64,000 bases of DNA from Microvirga flavescens. GTDB lineage: Bacteria; Pseudomonadota; Alphaproteobacteria; Rhizobiales; Beijerinckiaceae. The position numbers and the translations under genes were made by a program. The stretch is from assembly GCF_003290125.1 (NCBI RefSeq), contig NZ_QMKH01000004.1, forward strand, positions 186,001-250,000. The letters are read 5' to 3'. Shown here one piece after another: positions 36,975 to 45,255 of the stretch; within the stretch, counting starts at the first letter, position 1, and the number at the start of each line of letters is the position of its first letter. The notes under the pieces are model-generated. The model was not told the DNA's origin and did not search any database. It worked only from the letters and a program-made list of their open reading frames with translations.

Positions 36975-38027
36975 CTAGTCTGCGGCTGTGCGCAGCGGAA
37001 CTGACAGAAGCACGCGGATGAGATCGGCCTGACGGTTCGTCTCGGTTTTCCGAAACAGGTTCTTGAGGTGGAACACAACGGTGGTCTGTGCCACCTCCAA
37101 TTCCTCGGCGATCTGGTCGAGACGCTTGCCGTCGATCAACATGAGGGCCACACGCGTCTCAGAGGGTGTCAGGTTGTAGAGACGAACGAGCGTCTCGCCA
37201 GAAACCTTCGTGCGCTGCTCGGTGTCGATGAGCAGGACCACGACAGCGTCAGGCTCCTCATCAGGTGAGAAACGTTGCCCCGGAACGAGCGCAAGATAGG
37301 GCCGCCCGCCGGACAGGCGCGGGAACGAGATGATCTCGTCGAGAAGTTCCTCCTCGAAGGCGCGGGCAATGCTTTCCTGCAGTTTCGAGCTCTGCTTCGG
37401 CACGGAGCCCTTGAGCTTTCCCTGATGAAGGCTCAACCCGTCATCCTCCGCGAGCATGCGATCCGCCTCCTTGTTCGTGAGGCGCACATTGCCTTCGCGA
37501 TCCAGGATCACGACGCCGACAAGAAAACGGTCGAACGCGAAAGTAGCCTTGTAGAGGACTTCGATTGCTCGTCCGCGCGAGGAGTTCAAGACCTCCTGCC
37601 AGGCCTCCTCCGCCTTCTGCACAGCGCCACGACGTACGCGCGAAACCTGTTCGAGACGGGTCGCAACGGTCGCAAGAAGGATTTCGTAATCGATGGGCTT
37701 GACGAGATAGTCGTCAGCGCCGGCCTGCTTGCCCACGAGCACATCGTTGCGATCCGCAAGCGCTGTGAGAAAAATGAACGGCACATCGGCAAGCGCCCCG
37801 TTCTCACGCATGACCTTCAGCACATCATACCCACCAAGACCCGGCATTGTAATGTCACACAAAACCAGATCGGGACGATGACGCTCGAGAATGGCCAGCG
37901 CCTCCTTACCGTTGGAGGCTTCAAGAACTTCATAATTCGCGGCGACGAGCTCTTCCGCGATATCGCTGCGCAGATCCTCTTCGTCTTCAATGCACAGGAT
38001 CGTGGGCTGAATATTCATCGTGGTCAT
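36975..38027 (-). CDS. Response regulator: REC, PAS-like and LuxR-type HTH domains
   Basis: A 350-residue protein. The receiver domain (about residues 8-125) has the acidic pair E14 D15, phosphoacceptor D58 in LVLCDITMPG, and lysine in DDYLVKPIDY. A PAS-like middle domain (about 155-260, FDRFLVGVVILDREGNVRLTNKEADRML) precedes a LuxR-type HTH (about 285-345, LTPSETRVALMLIDGKRLDQIAEELEVAQTTVVFHLKNLFRK). It should bind DNA after phosphorylation. It begins directly after the kinase stop with no gap. A perfect dyad at 40768 is a candidate target. Confidence 0.93.
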   Translation of the reverse strand: MTTMNIQPTILCIEDEEDLRSDIAEELVAANYEVLEASNGKEALAILERHRPDLVLCDITMPGLGGYDVLKVMRENGALADVPFIFLTALADRNDVLVGKQAGADDYLVKPIDYEILLATVATRLEQVSRVRRGAVQKAEEAWQEVLNSSRGRAIEVLYKATFAFDRFLVGVVILDREGNVRLTNKEADRMLAEDDGLSLHQGKLKGSVPKQSSKLQESIARAFEEELLDEIISFPRLSGGRPYLALVPGQRFSPDEEPDAVVVLLIDTEQRTKVSGETLVRLYNLTPSETRVALMLIDGKRLDQIAEELEVAQTTVVFHLKNLFRKTETNRQADLIRVLLSVPLRTAAD

Positions 38028-40190
38028 TCACGCGGCCTTCGGAGCTTGATCGACGCTTGAGATAGGCAGATCGAACGTAAACACGGACCCGACTGCCTCG
38101 TAACTTTCAACCTGAATCTGCCCGCCATGTAAATGCATGATCTTTTGAGCAAAGTTCAGGCCGATTCCTGTTCCTGCAATTCCTGACGCCGTTCTGGCGC
38201 GGTAGAACCTTTCGAAGATTTTCGACAGCTCATCGGGAGGAATACCGATCCCGGAATCGGCGATGGAACAGAATGCCTGGCCATCATCAACCCAGAGCTT
38301 GATCTTTATGCGTGGCTTCTCGCCGGAATACTTGATCGCGTTCGAAAGCAGATTGATGACGACCTGTTCGATGAGGATGCTGTCGCAGTGGACCTTTATG
38401 GGTTGCTCCGGGACCTCGAAATCGATCTCGGCGTGAGGGCTCAATTCCTTGTGGCGTTCACAGATATCCCACACCAGATCGACAAGGCTGCACCAGGCAA
38501 GGTTGAGCTCGATGCGGCCCGCGTCGAGACGCGCCGCGTTGAGAACGCTCTCCACGAGACTGGTCAACCGGCCTGTCGCGTTCCGAATACGCTGCGCACG
38601 CGTGACGATTTCATCGTGCGTGACATTCGTGCCGCGCCGGATGAGACGTTGCGCGCTCGAATCCAGAATGGCGAGCGGCGTGCGAAACTGGTGCGACACC
38701 ATCGAAACGAAACTGCGATAGGCGCTCGTGGTTTCGCGCTCGCGATCAAGCGCCGACTGCAGAGCCGTTGCGGCGTGCTTATAGCCTGAGATGTCCGTCA
38801 AGCGGACGAAGATCGTGCCACCGTCGGCACGCGTCACCGAGAGTTGCGCCCATTCACTCTTGTTGATCCGCAAATCCACCGAGAATTCCGCGAATGCCTC
38901 CCCGGCCGTCAGAAGCTGCGGGTCCGCCCCTTCGCACATGGAGAAGCACTTGAGGAATGTCGTGAGCGTTATTTCCTCACGGCACCACAGATTCACGGGC
39001 TCCGCCGCTCGTATCCGTTCGTTGGCGTAAAGCAGCCGACCCGCATTGTCGAACGCGGCGAAGCCTTCCGGTGCCGAGTCGATTGCCGCGATCAGGCGGC
39101 GCTCCGCCTGCCTCAAGGCAGCTGTACGCTGCTGCACCTTGATCTCGAGGTCGACATTTTGCTGCTCCGCCTGCTTTCGCGCCTGCCAGCTTTCGGTGAT
39201 GTCGCGAAGAAAGGCGATGCCGAGACTGCGCTCAGCCATATCGAGGGGGAAGCAATGAATTTCGAGGCAGCGTTCACGACCGTCAGGAGAGATGCCCTCG
39301 TCCTCGATCACGGAGGTCGTCCCCATGATCGCCTGCGCCAGGGCCGCGCCGACTTCCTCCCTCGAAAACAGCGGCACAGCCTCCCGCAGTGGACGGTCCA
39401 CAACATCGGTCGCGTCGAGATTGAGCAGGATCTCCATGCCGGGGTTCCAGAGCAGACAATTCAGATCCTCGTTGAAGATCACGATGCCCTGATTGCTGAT
39501 ATTGTTGATGACGAGATCGGAGAACTCCTGCTCCTGCCGCAGAAGGCGCTTGGCCTGCGTCGCTTCTCCAAGCCCCTTGTAGAGCCTGAGCATGAGGAAC
39601 GAGGCACTTAGAAAGATGCCGACGATGAACAGCATGCTTTCAAAGACGACACGCAGATACTTCGACCGCGTGTCGGAGCCCTGCTGGCGATTGTAAAGCA
39701 TCACTTTATTGGCGATGTCGCGCAGAAAGTACGCCACTTCCCTCGCCTGCCCCCTCACATGGAGCGCGGCCTCACGATCGATATTGGTCTCGGCCTCAAA
39801 AAGTGTTTCCGCAAGCGTCAGCTGAAGATAGCTGGCCTTGAGATCACCCAGCTCCCCAAGCCGGGCGACCAACTCAGCCTGCGGCCCCTCCAGGAGGACC
39901 GAAAGGCGGCTGATAAGAATGGCTAACCGGAACTTCGGCGCCTGTTCGGGATCATAGAAGACTTCGCCGCCAGCGGCCCTCGAAAGGCTCTCCGCGAGCA
40001 GGGTCGCCTCGAATTGTGTCTGCGTGATCTGCCACAGGTTCGTATGCGTGTCCTCACTCCGCAGATCACTCTCGACATGCAACAGGCGAGCGACGGTCAG
40101 GGCAAAGCAAATCGTAAGCGTCGCAATCGCTACGAGCGAGAGGATCGCCGATTTATAGCTTCTCAGTTTGGCTCGCACGCTACTCGACAT
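38028..40190 (-). CDS. Membrane sensor histidine kinase with PAS domains
   Basis: A 720-residue kinase. TM1 lies at about residues 15-37 and TM2 at about 186-206, enclosing a mainly helical periplasmic domain of about 150 residues. PAS 1 is at about 225-345 and a coiled coil with EIKVQQRTAAL at about 350-372. PAS 2 is at about 380-480. The H-box with H500 is MVSHQFRTPLAI, the N-box LLSNAIKYS, then DSGIGIPP and GTGIGLNFA in the ATPase domain. It autophosphorylates and passes phosphate to the adjacent regulator. Its 5' end overlaps the preceding gene by 11 bp, so all three are cotranscribed. Confidence 0.94.
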   Translation of the reverse strand: MSSSVRAKLRSYKSAILSLVAIATLTICFALTVARLLHVESDLRSEDTHTNLWQITQTQFEATLLAESLSRAAGGEVFYDPEQAPKFRLAILISRLSVLLEGPQAELVARLGELGDLKASYLQLTLAETLFEAETNIDREAALHVRGQAREVAYFLRDIANKVMLYNRQQGSDTRSKYLRVVFESMLFIVGIFLSASFLMLRLYKGLGEATQAKRLLRQEQEFSDLVINNISNQGIVIFNEDLNCLLWNPGMEILLNLDATDVVDRPLREAVPLFSREEVGAALAQAIMGTTSVIEDEGISPDGRERCLEIHCFPLDMAERSLGIAFLRDITESWQARKQAEQQNVDLEIKVQQRTAALRQAERRLIAAIDSAPEGFAAFDNAGRLLYANERIRAAEPVNLWCREEITLTTFLKCFSMCEGADPQLLTAGEAFAEFSVDLRINKSEWAQLSVTRADGGTIFVRLTDISGYKHAATALQSALDRERETTSAYRSFVSMVSHQFRTPLAILDSSAQRLIRRGTNVTHDEIVTRAQRIRNATGRLTSLVESVLNAARLDAGRIELNLAWCSLVDLVWDICERHKELSPHAEIDFEVPEQPIKVHCDSILIEQVVINLLSNAIKYSGEKPRIKIKLWVDDGQAFCSIADSGIGIPPDELSKIFERFYRARTASGIAGTGIGLNFAQKIMHLHGGQIQVESYEAVGSVFTFDLPISSVDQAPKAA

Positions 40191-40689
40191 TCAGACTTCT
40201 CAGTTGCCAGATCCAGTGAGAATCCGCGCGCTCCGTCTTCAGTTCATTGGGATATTGATCGATGGGGTAGACGACCCAGAGCGGTCCGCGGTCCCGCACG
40301 TTCAACGCCTTTCCGTCGAGAACCGTGGCAAGAATCGGCTCGTACTTGAGATCGCTGACAGGAATGATGACCTGATAGTCGTTCAAGGCCGTCGCTCGCA
40401 GGTTTTCACCATATGCTCCAACCCTCTCGAGAATTTTCCTGAGCGGAATCCCTTCGGCGGTCTTTGCGCCATCCCACCACGACGAATGCGTCGTGATGGT
40501 TGCATGACCCAGCTGATCGAGCATGGCCTTGTCGAAGCGCGCCTGCCCGGGGGCGTTGGCGTTCCGGATCTTTCCCGTCACCACGAGAATGATCGGCCCG
40601 GTCGGTGACGGCAAAACCTCATCAGCTCGAATTTGCGTCGACATCAACAGCGCGGCGAACAAAACTGCGAAACAGCGCACGATCATCAT
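40180..40689 (-). CDS. Periplasmic sulfite-oxidase-fold protein lacking a Mo-ligand cysteine
   Basis: About 169 residues. A signal peptide (about 1-22) ends near QIRADEV. The mature domain has the small molybdopterin-oxidoreductase-like pattern: THSSWWDGAK, GIPLRKILERVGA, ALNDYQVIIPVSD, VRDRGPLWVVYPID. Genuine sulfite-oxidase-type enzymes bind molybdenum through a cysteine, but this mature domain has no cysteine at all. It may sense or bind a ligand for the kinase. The start is uncertain: ATG at 40689, the next ATG at 40686, or GTG at 40677-40680. Confidence 0.78.
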   Translation of the reverse strand: MMIVRCFAVLFAALLMSTQIRADEVLPSPTGPIILVVTGKIRNANAPGQARFDKAMLDQLGHATITTHSSWWDGAKTAEGIPLRKILERVGAYGENLRATALNDYQVIIPVSDLKYEPILATVLDGKALNVRDRGPLWVVYPIDQYPNELKTERADSHWIWQLRSLNVE

Positions 40690-41117
40690 CCCCCCGCACA
40701 CAACATTCCCAAGCGGAATCAATGATACGATGTACAATACCAATTGCACCCGCATATATAGACCTTACGTAACATCGTTAAATGTTACGCGGGCAGCAGT
40801 AAAGGGCAGAGACGAGGCAATAAACGGGCCATTAGAAAATTTCACCCTCCCTGCGACACAAGAGCTTGCCGCATATGTTGAGGCGTCAGTCACGCTCCCT
40901 CCATAAACGTATTGCGATATGTTATACAATTACTTTAATTTCCCCGATCTGAAGAAGTTTCATTCGCCCGGGCAACTCGCCTTCAATTCCGTGTGATGTG
41001 CAGCACGAAGCGCTCTCGGCAGCCTGGCGCGCCTTGTGATCCGGTTTTGCGATGCATTATATGTTCGGTGAAGCTTGAGGCCTGGCTTTGAAAGTCGCGG
41101 CACAAAGGGAGCCTGTA
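40690..41117. other. Divergent intergenic region upstream of the signalling operon
   Basis: 428 bp, fairly AT-rich, no gene seen. It holds a perfect inverted repeat at 40768-40789. On the minus strand TATATA (about 40755-40760) could be a -10 box for the signalling operon, which would put the dyad over the -35 region. On the plus side the BA14K-like gene promoter should lie near 41040-41100. Confidence 0.5.
40768..40789. promoter_or_regulatory. Perfect dyad, likely operator of the signalling operon
   Basis: CGTAACAT (40768-40775) and ATGTTACG (40782-40789) form a perfect 8-bp inverted repeat with a 6-base centre, about 80-100 bp upstream of the first gene. The size fits a LuxR-type HTH dimer site. 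Autoregulation by the operon's own regulator is inferred. Confidence 0.55.
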
Positions 41118-41540
41118 ATGCGAAAAATCGTTCTTGCCCTTGCGGGCGTCAGCGCGCTTGTGATGGCGATGCCGGCAGCCGCTGAGACCGTTTCACGGGA
41201 CGGGCGTTCGGTTGACCTCAGCCAGCCCTATCCCAACGAAGGCTACACTCAGTATTACTATCGCCGGGGGTATTATTACGGTCCCTACTACGGCCCGCGC
41301 TACTACCGGCGCTACGATGATGGGAGTGCCGCTCTCGCCGCCGGTGCCGCAGGCCTCGCCGCCGGAGCTCTGATCGGCGGTGCGATTGCGAGCCAGCCGT
41401 CCCAATCGGCCCTGCCCGCCCCTCCCGGAACAGTGAGTCCTTCGGTCGCAGCCTATTGCGCGCGCAAGTATCGCTCTTACGACCCAGCGACGGGCACGTA
41501 CCTCGCCACGAACGGAATGCGCTACGTCTGCACTCCGTAA
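41118..41540 (+). CDS. BA14K-like secreted protein
   Basis: About 140 residues. The signal peptide ends near AMPAAAET (about residue 22). A Tyr/Arg-rich stretch (about residues 40-65) and a glycine-zipper-like helix (about 67-90) are followed by the C-terminal BA14K-type motif YCARKYRSYDPATGTYLA and RYVC. BA14K proteins are known in Brucella as immunoreactive envelope proteins. The ATG at 41118 starts a good signal peptide with AAGGGA upstream. Monocistronic. Confidence 0.82.
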   Translation: MRKIVLALAGVSALVMAMPAAAETVSRDGRSVDLSQPYPNEGYTQYYYRRGYYYGPYYGPRYYRRYDDGSAALAAGAAGLAAGALIGGAIASQPSQSALPAPPGTVSPSVAAYCARKYRSYDPATGTYLATNGMRYVCTP

Positions 41541-41593
41541 CCACAATCGTGCCGGCGCGGCCCTGTTGTGGTCGCGCCGTCTGACACCTGGCT

Positions 41594-41896
41594 CTAGTCC
41601 TTGAGACAGGAGCTCATGAATTTCTGACGAGCGTCGCCCATCATTTTCTTCGCAGACGCCTCGGTGTTGCAGGTCTTCATTTTTTCCTGCTGAGGCGTCA
41701 ATGTCGTTGTGCTGCCTGTTTTTCCAGCCAGACAATCCGACATGAACGTCTTGCGGGCGCCGCCCGCCATATGCTTCGACGAAGCCTCGGTGTTGCAGGT
41801 TTTCATGCGCTCCTGTTGAGGCGTGAGCTGTTGCGCACTCGCGGTGGCGGCCGAAAAGGCCAGAAACGCAAGCGCGACAGGAACAATCGCTTTCAT
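41594..41896 (-). CDS. PsiF-repeat periplasmic protein
   Basis: About 100 residues. The signal peptide ends at ATASAQ (about residue 21). Two copies of the PsiF repeat follow, each of the form LTPQQERMKTCNTEAS..KTFMSDCL, with paired cysteines. PsiF was first seen as phosphate-starvation induced in E. coli; its function is unknown. The ATG at 41896 has GGAGG 6 bp upstream; the longer frame to 41938 does not. Confidence 0.9.
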   Translation of the reverse strand: MKAIVPVALAFLAFSAATASAQQLTPQQERMKTCNTEASSKHMAGGARKTFMSDCLAGKTGSTTTLTPQQEKMKTCNTEASAKKMMGDARQKFMSSCLKD

Positions 41897-42221
41897 GATG
41901 TCCTCCGTAAGCCCCCGCAAGAAAACTAGGCGTGGCATCAGATGGGGAAAGGCGACAGCATGGCGCGGCGTTGCGCCTTAGCCGGTCGGCCTCACGGATT
42001 TGACAACCGGTGTTCGCTGGCTACCATGCCGCGCATGAACCGATATGCCGTCAAGCCTCGAGGCCTGCTCGCCGCAGGATTGCTGATCGCACACTCCTAA
42101 GCCCCGGGGCCGAGGAGCGCGTCGTCGCGCCCCTCCCCGGAACGGTTCATCCCCCGCTTAACAATTTCGCTTCGCGTGCCCGAGGGCACAGAGCGCAGCC
42201 AGAACCTTGTGGAGTCTCACT
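41897..42221. other. Intergenic region between psiF-like and Rnk-like genes
   Basis: 325 bp, GC-rich, with no supported gene. It must hold divergent promoters. I see no clear hairpin terminator or repeat here. Confidence 0.35.
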
Positions 42222-42647
42222 ATGTCTACCGCCACGCTTCCTGCGAAAAGCCGCTCGCAGTCCAAAAAGCCACCGATCAAGATCAACAGAATGGATCACG
42301 AGCGCCTGCTCAAGCTTGCCGAAGTCGCCGCCGGCCGCATGCCGGAGGTTTCCGACTACCTGCTGAATGAGCTCGAGCGGGCGCGCATCATCGCGGACGG
42401 CTCCAAGATACCGTCGCTGGTCGCAATGGGATCGACCGTGACATTTCGTGACGAGCAGACCGGACGCACCGAGCGCGTGACTCTCGTCTTCCCCGAACAG
42501 GCGAATATCGATGAGAAGCGCATATCCATCCTCACGCCCATCGGTGCGGCGCTCATCGGTCTCAGCGAAGGCCAGTCCATTACCTGGCCGACGAGAACCG
42601 GTGAGGAGCATCGCCTGCATGTAATTGCGGTGGAGGAACAAGCCTAG
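42222..42647 (+). CDS. Rnk-like GreA-C-terminal-domain regulator
   Basis: About 141 residues. A charged N-terminal tail is followed by a short coiled coil (RMDHERLLKLAEVAAGRMPEVSDYLLNELERARII), then a GreA/FKBP-like domain with VAMGSTVTFRDEQTGR, VTLVFPEQANIDEKRISILTPIGAALIGLSEG and ITWPTRTGEEHRL. This is the Rnk (nucleoside diphosphate kinase regulator) layout; such proteins bind RNA polymerase. The ATG at 42222 has GGAG 8 bp upstream. Monocistronic. Confidence 0.9.
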   Translation: MSTATLPAKSRSQSKKPPIKINRMDHERLLKLAEVAAGRMPEVSDYLLNELERARIIADGSKIPSLVAMGSTVTFRDEQTGRTERVTLVFPEQANIDEKRISILTPIGAALIGLSEGQSITWPTRTGEEHRLHVIAVEEQA

Positions 42648-42702
42648 TGGAAAGGCGTGTCATGCGGCGGGCTCTTCCGGAGCCCGCATCATTCGCTGCG
42701 GC

Positions 42703-43470
42703 CTAACGGACTGCCTTCTTTTCAAGGCCCGGAGTAAGGTAGCGACGCATCGTGCTCACGACCTTTTCAATCTCTTCATCGTCTAGGCCGTTCATCGGCG
42801 CAAGAACGGACACGGCAGCCTTGCAGTTGACGAAGTCCTCGGTCTTGGCCGGCAGTGCAATGGTCAAGCTCGGCAGGTTTCTCGCCGTCCGATAGCCAAC
42901 GGCATAACCTTTTTCATGAAACGCTTCGATCTCGCCAAGAATGACAGCGGGATCGACTCCCCAGCTCTCGTACTGAGGTTCGTTGATCTCCATGATCCGC
43001 TTTCGCGAGGCCTCATCCATCATGCCCAGAATGCACACGCCTGCGAGACCGATACCGAGCGGCACCCGCCCGCCCACGCCGTCCACCAGCGCAGGAGCCA
43101 TGACGACGCCGGGCTGGAAATCCAGGCAGATGGAATCCTGTCCCGCCTCAACCATGAGATAGCTCGACAGACCCGTCTCCGCGCTGATCGAGATCAGGAC
43201 GGGGCGGAAGGATGTCACCATGTCGTTGATCGACGGTGTCCGGTTGGCCAGGGCATAAATGGCCGGTCCCAACCGATAGTTGCCGCGCCGCCCGGTCTGG
43301 CTCACCAGTCCGAATTCGGCGAGCGAAACCAGAGCCCGGTGGACCGCCGACTTCGTGTCTCCGATGACGGTGGCGAGACTGGCAAGGCTCATCCCCGCGC
43401 CCCCGGCGGACCCGAGAGCGATCAGAATCTCAGCTGCGCGCTGGACGTTCGATGAGGATTTCTTGTTCAC
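42703..43470 (-). CDS. IclR-family transcriptional regulator
   Basis: About 255 residues. The N-terminal winged helix (about residues 5-65) reads SSNVQRAAEILIALGSAGGAGMSLASLATVIGDTKSAVHRALVSLAEFGLVSQ. The effector-binding GAF-like IclR domain follows, with VPLGIGLAGVCILGMM and GYAVGYRTARNLPSLTIALPA. A GTG at 43470 is chosen because GGGA precedes it; a TTG at 43485 would add five residues. It lies 124-139 bp downstream of hyuB on the same strand and most likely controls the whole hydantoinase/ABC island through dyads near 47417-47538. Confidence 0.9.
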   Translation of the reverse strand: MNKKSSSNVQRAAEILIALGSAGGAGMSLASLATVIGDTKSAVHRALVSLAEFGLVSQTGRRGNYRLGPAIYALANRTPSINDMVTSFRPVLISISAETGLSSYLMVEAGQDSICLDFQPGVVMAPALVDGVGGRVPLGIGLAGVCILGMMDEASRKRIMEINEPQYESWGVDPAVILGEIEAFHEKGYAVGYRTARNLPSLTIALPAKTEDFVNCKAAVSVLAPMNGLDDEEIEKVVSTMRRYLTPGLEKKAVR

Positions 43471-43608
43471 GCCAAATCCCGACAATAGGGAAAGGCCGGG
43501 CTGCCCTTCCCTTTGTCGTGTGCCCTGACCGGGAGTTGAGTGTCAATCACCCTCCCCCCGGTCGCCCGGATTTGCGCGTGGAATCGCATCGCAGCCAGCG
43601 GCCTCGCG

Positions 43609-45255
43609 CTAAGCCGCAACCGCGGGGGCGGAAAGCCGTCCCTCGCGCAGGTCACGCGCCACGTCTTCGGCTCCGCGTCGGGATGGAAGGCCGTAGCCTC
43701 CAGCGCCCGGCGTCACGATCTCGAGGACATCGCCTGGATTGAGATCGACCGAGCCGGTGTCGAAGACATTCTCACGTCCGTTGACGGTGAAGTATCCCGG
43801 TGCACCCGCTTCACCTCCGGCAAGTCCCCAGGGCCGCGAGGTCAGGCGCGAGCCCATCACCTGAACGCGGCACTCAGCCTCGGCGCGGTAGACACGGCGG
43901 AGCCCAAGCCCCCCGACCCATGTCCCCGCTCCTCCGGAACCGTCGACCAGTTCGTAGCGCAGAAGCGTGATGGGATATTCCCCTTCAAGCGCCTCGACCG
44001 GCAGGTTCGACGTGTTGGTCATGTGGACGTGGACGCCGTCGAGACCATCCTTGCTGTGGCGCGCGCCACTGCCACCGCCGATCGTCTCCAGATAGACCCA
44101 CAGCGACTTGTCAGGACGGCGGCCATTAAAGCTCGCCACAGCCACCGAGCCATTCGACGCCGCGGTAACGCGCTCCGGCACCACCTGGGCGAAGGCCCCG
44201 TGAATGAGGTCCACCGCTCTCTGGCAAGCGGTGATGCGCCCATCGACCGCTGCGGGATGAGAGCAACGCAGGATCGTCCCTTCCTCCGCGGTGACGTGGA
44301 TGGGCCGCGCCAGACCGGCATTGGGCAGGATCGTCGGGTCAACGACGGTCTTCACCGCGTAATAGACCGTCGCGAGAAGCGCGGTGTAAACCACATTCAG
44401 GCCGGCGCGGACCTGCGGCGGGCTGACGAAATCGAGGTGGATCTCGTCGCCTGACACGGTGATGGACACCGACATCTCGAGGGGCTTGTCCAGTGACTCG
44501 CTGTCGAAGATGTCCGCGAAGCGATACGTGCCATCCGGAATTGCTGCGATACCGGCACGCATCTTGCGCTCCGCGTAGTCCATCAGCTCCTTGCCGGCGG
44601 CCAGCACCGTCGGTACGCCGTATTTCGCACAAAGCTCCGACATGCGCGCGACGCCGAGCCTGTTCGCGGCAATCTGCGCCCGCAGGTCGGAAATGCGTTC
44701 GGCAGGCACCTGGCAGTTAAGCAGGAAAAGCCGCTGGACATCCTCCTGCAGAACACCCGCGCGGAACAGCCGAACCGGCGGGATGCGCAGGCCTTCCTGA
44801 TAGATATGAGCGTGCCCGCGATCCGCGAAATCGGAATGGTGGGCAGTATTGATCGCCCACGCAATCAACCGACCCTTGGCGAAGATCGGCTCGGCGATCA
44901 CGATATCGGGCAGGTGCGTCCCGCCACCCTCATAGGCGTCGTTGCCCATGAAAATGTCGCCCGGCGCGATGTTCTCCAGCCCGAAATGCCGCAGCACATA
45001 GGGAACGAAGTCGATGAAGCTGCCCAGGTGCATCGGAATGTGCTCGGCCTGGCACAGCATCAACCCATCCGCGTCGAACAACGCCGTGGAGCAGTCGCGC
45101 CGCTCCTTGATGTTGGTGGAGTAGCTCGCGCGAACGAGCGCCTCGCCCATTTCCTCGACGATGGAGGCGAACGCGCTGCCGATCACCTCCACTGTGATGG
45201 GGTTGAGGCGCGCGTCGGCCACGTCGGGCACGGGATTTTGCAGAGTGTCGGACAT
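43609..45255 (-). CDS. Hydantoinase B / oxoprolinase family protein
   Basis: A 548-residue HyuB-type subunit. Signatures are NPITVEVIGSAFASIVEEMGEALVRASYSTNIKERRDCS, HIPMHLGSF, GDIFMGNDAYEGGGTHLPDI, and a C-terminal GDVLEIVTPGAGGYGLP. With HyuA it forms an ATP-dependent amidohydrolase acting on N-methylhydantoin, 5-oxoproline or similar cyclic amides. It overlaps the hyuA stop by 1 bp (TAATG), so the two are coupled. The exact substrate cannot be told. Confidence 0.95.
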   Translation of the reverse strand: MSDTLQNPVPDVADARLNPITVEVIGSAFASIVEEMGEALVRASYSTNIKERRDCSTALFDADGLMLCQAEHIPMHLGSFIDFVPYVLRHFGLENIAPGDIFMGNDAYEGGGTHLPDIVIAEPIFAKGRLIAWAINTAHHSDFADRGHAHIYQEGLRIPPVRLFRAGVLQEDVQRLFLLNCQVPAERISDLRAQIAANRLGVARMSELCAKYGVPTVLAAGKELMDYAERKMRAGIAAIPDGTYRFADIFDSESLDKPLEMSVSITVSGDEIHLDFVSPPQVRAGLNVVYTALLATVYYAVKTVVDPTILPNAGLARPIHVTAEEGTILRCSHPAAVDGRITACQRAVDLIHGAFAQVVPERVTAASNGSVAVASFNGRRPDKSLWVYLETIGGGSGARHSKDGLDGVHVHMTNTSNLPVEALEGEYPITLLRYELVDGSGGAGTWVGGLGLRRVYRAEAECRVQVMGSRLTSRPWGLAGGEAGAPGYFTVNGRENVFDTGSVDLNPGDVLEIVTPGAGGYGLPSRRGAEDVARDLREGRLSAPAVAA

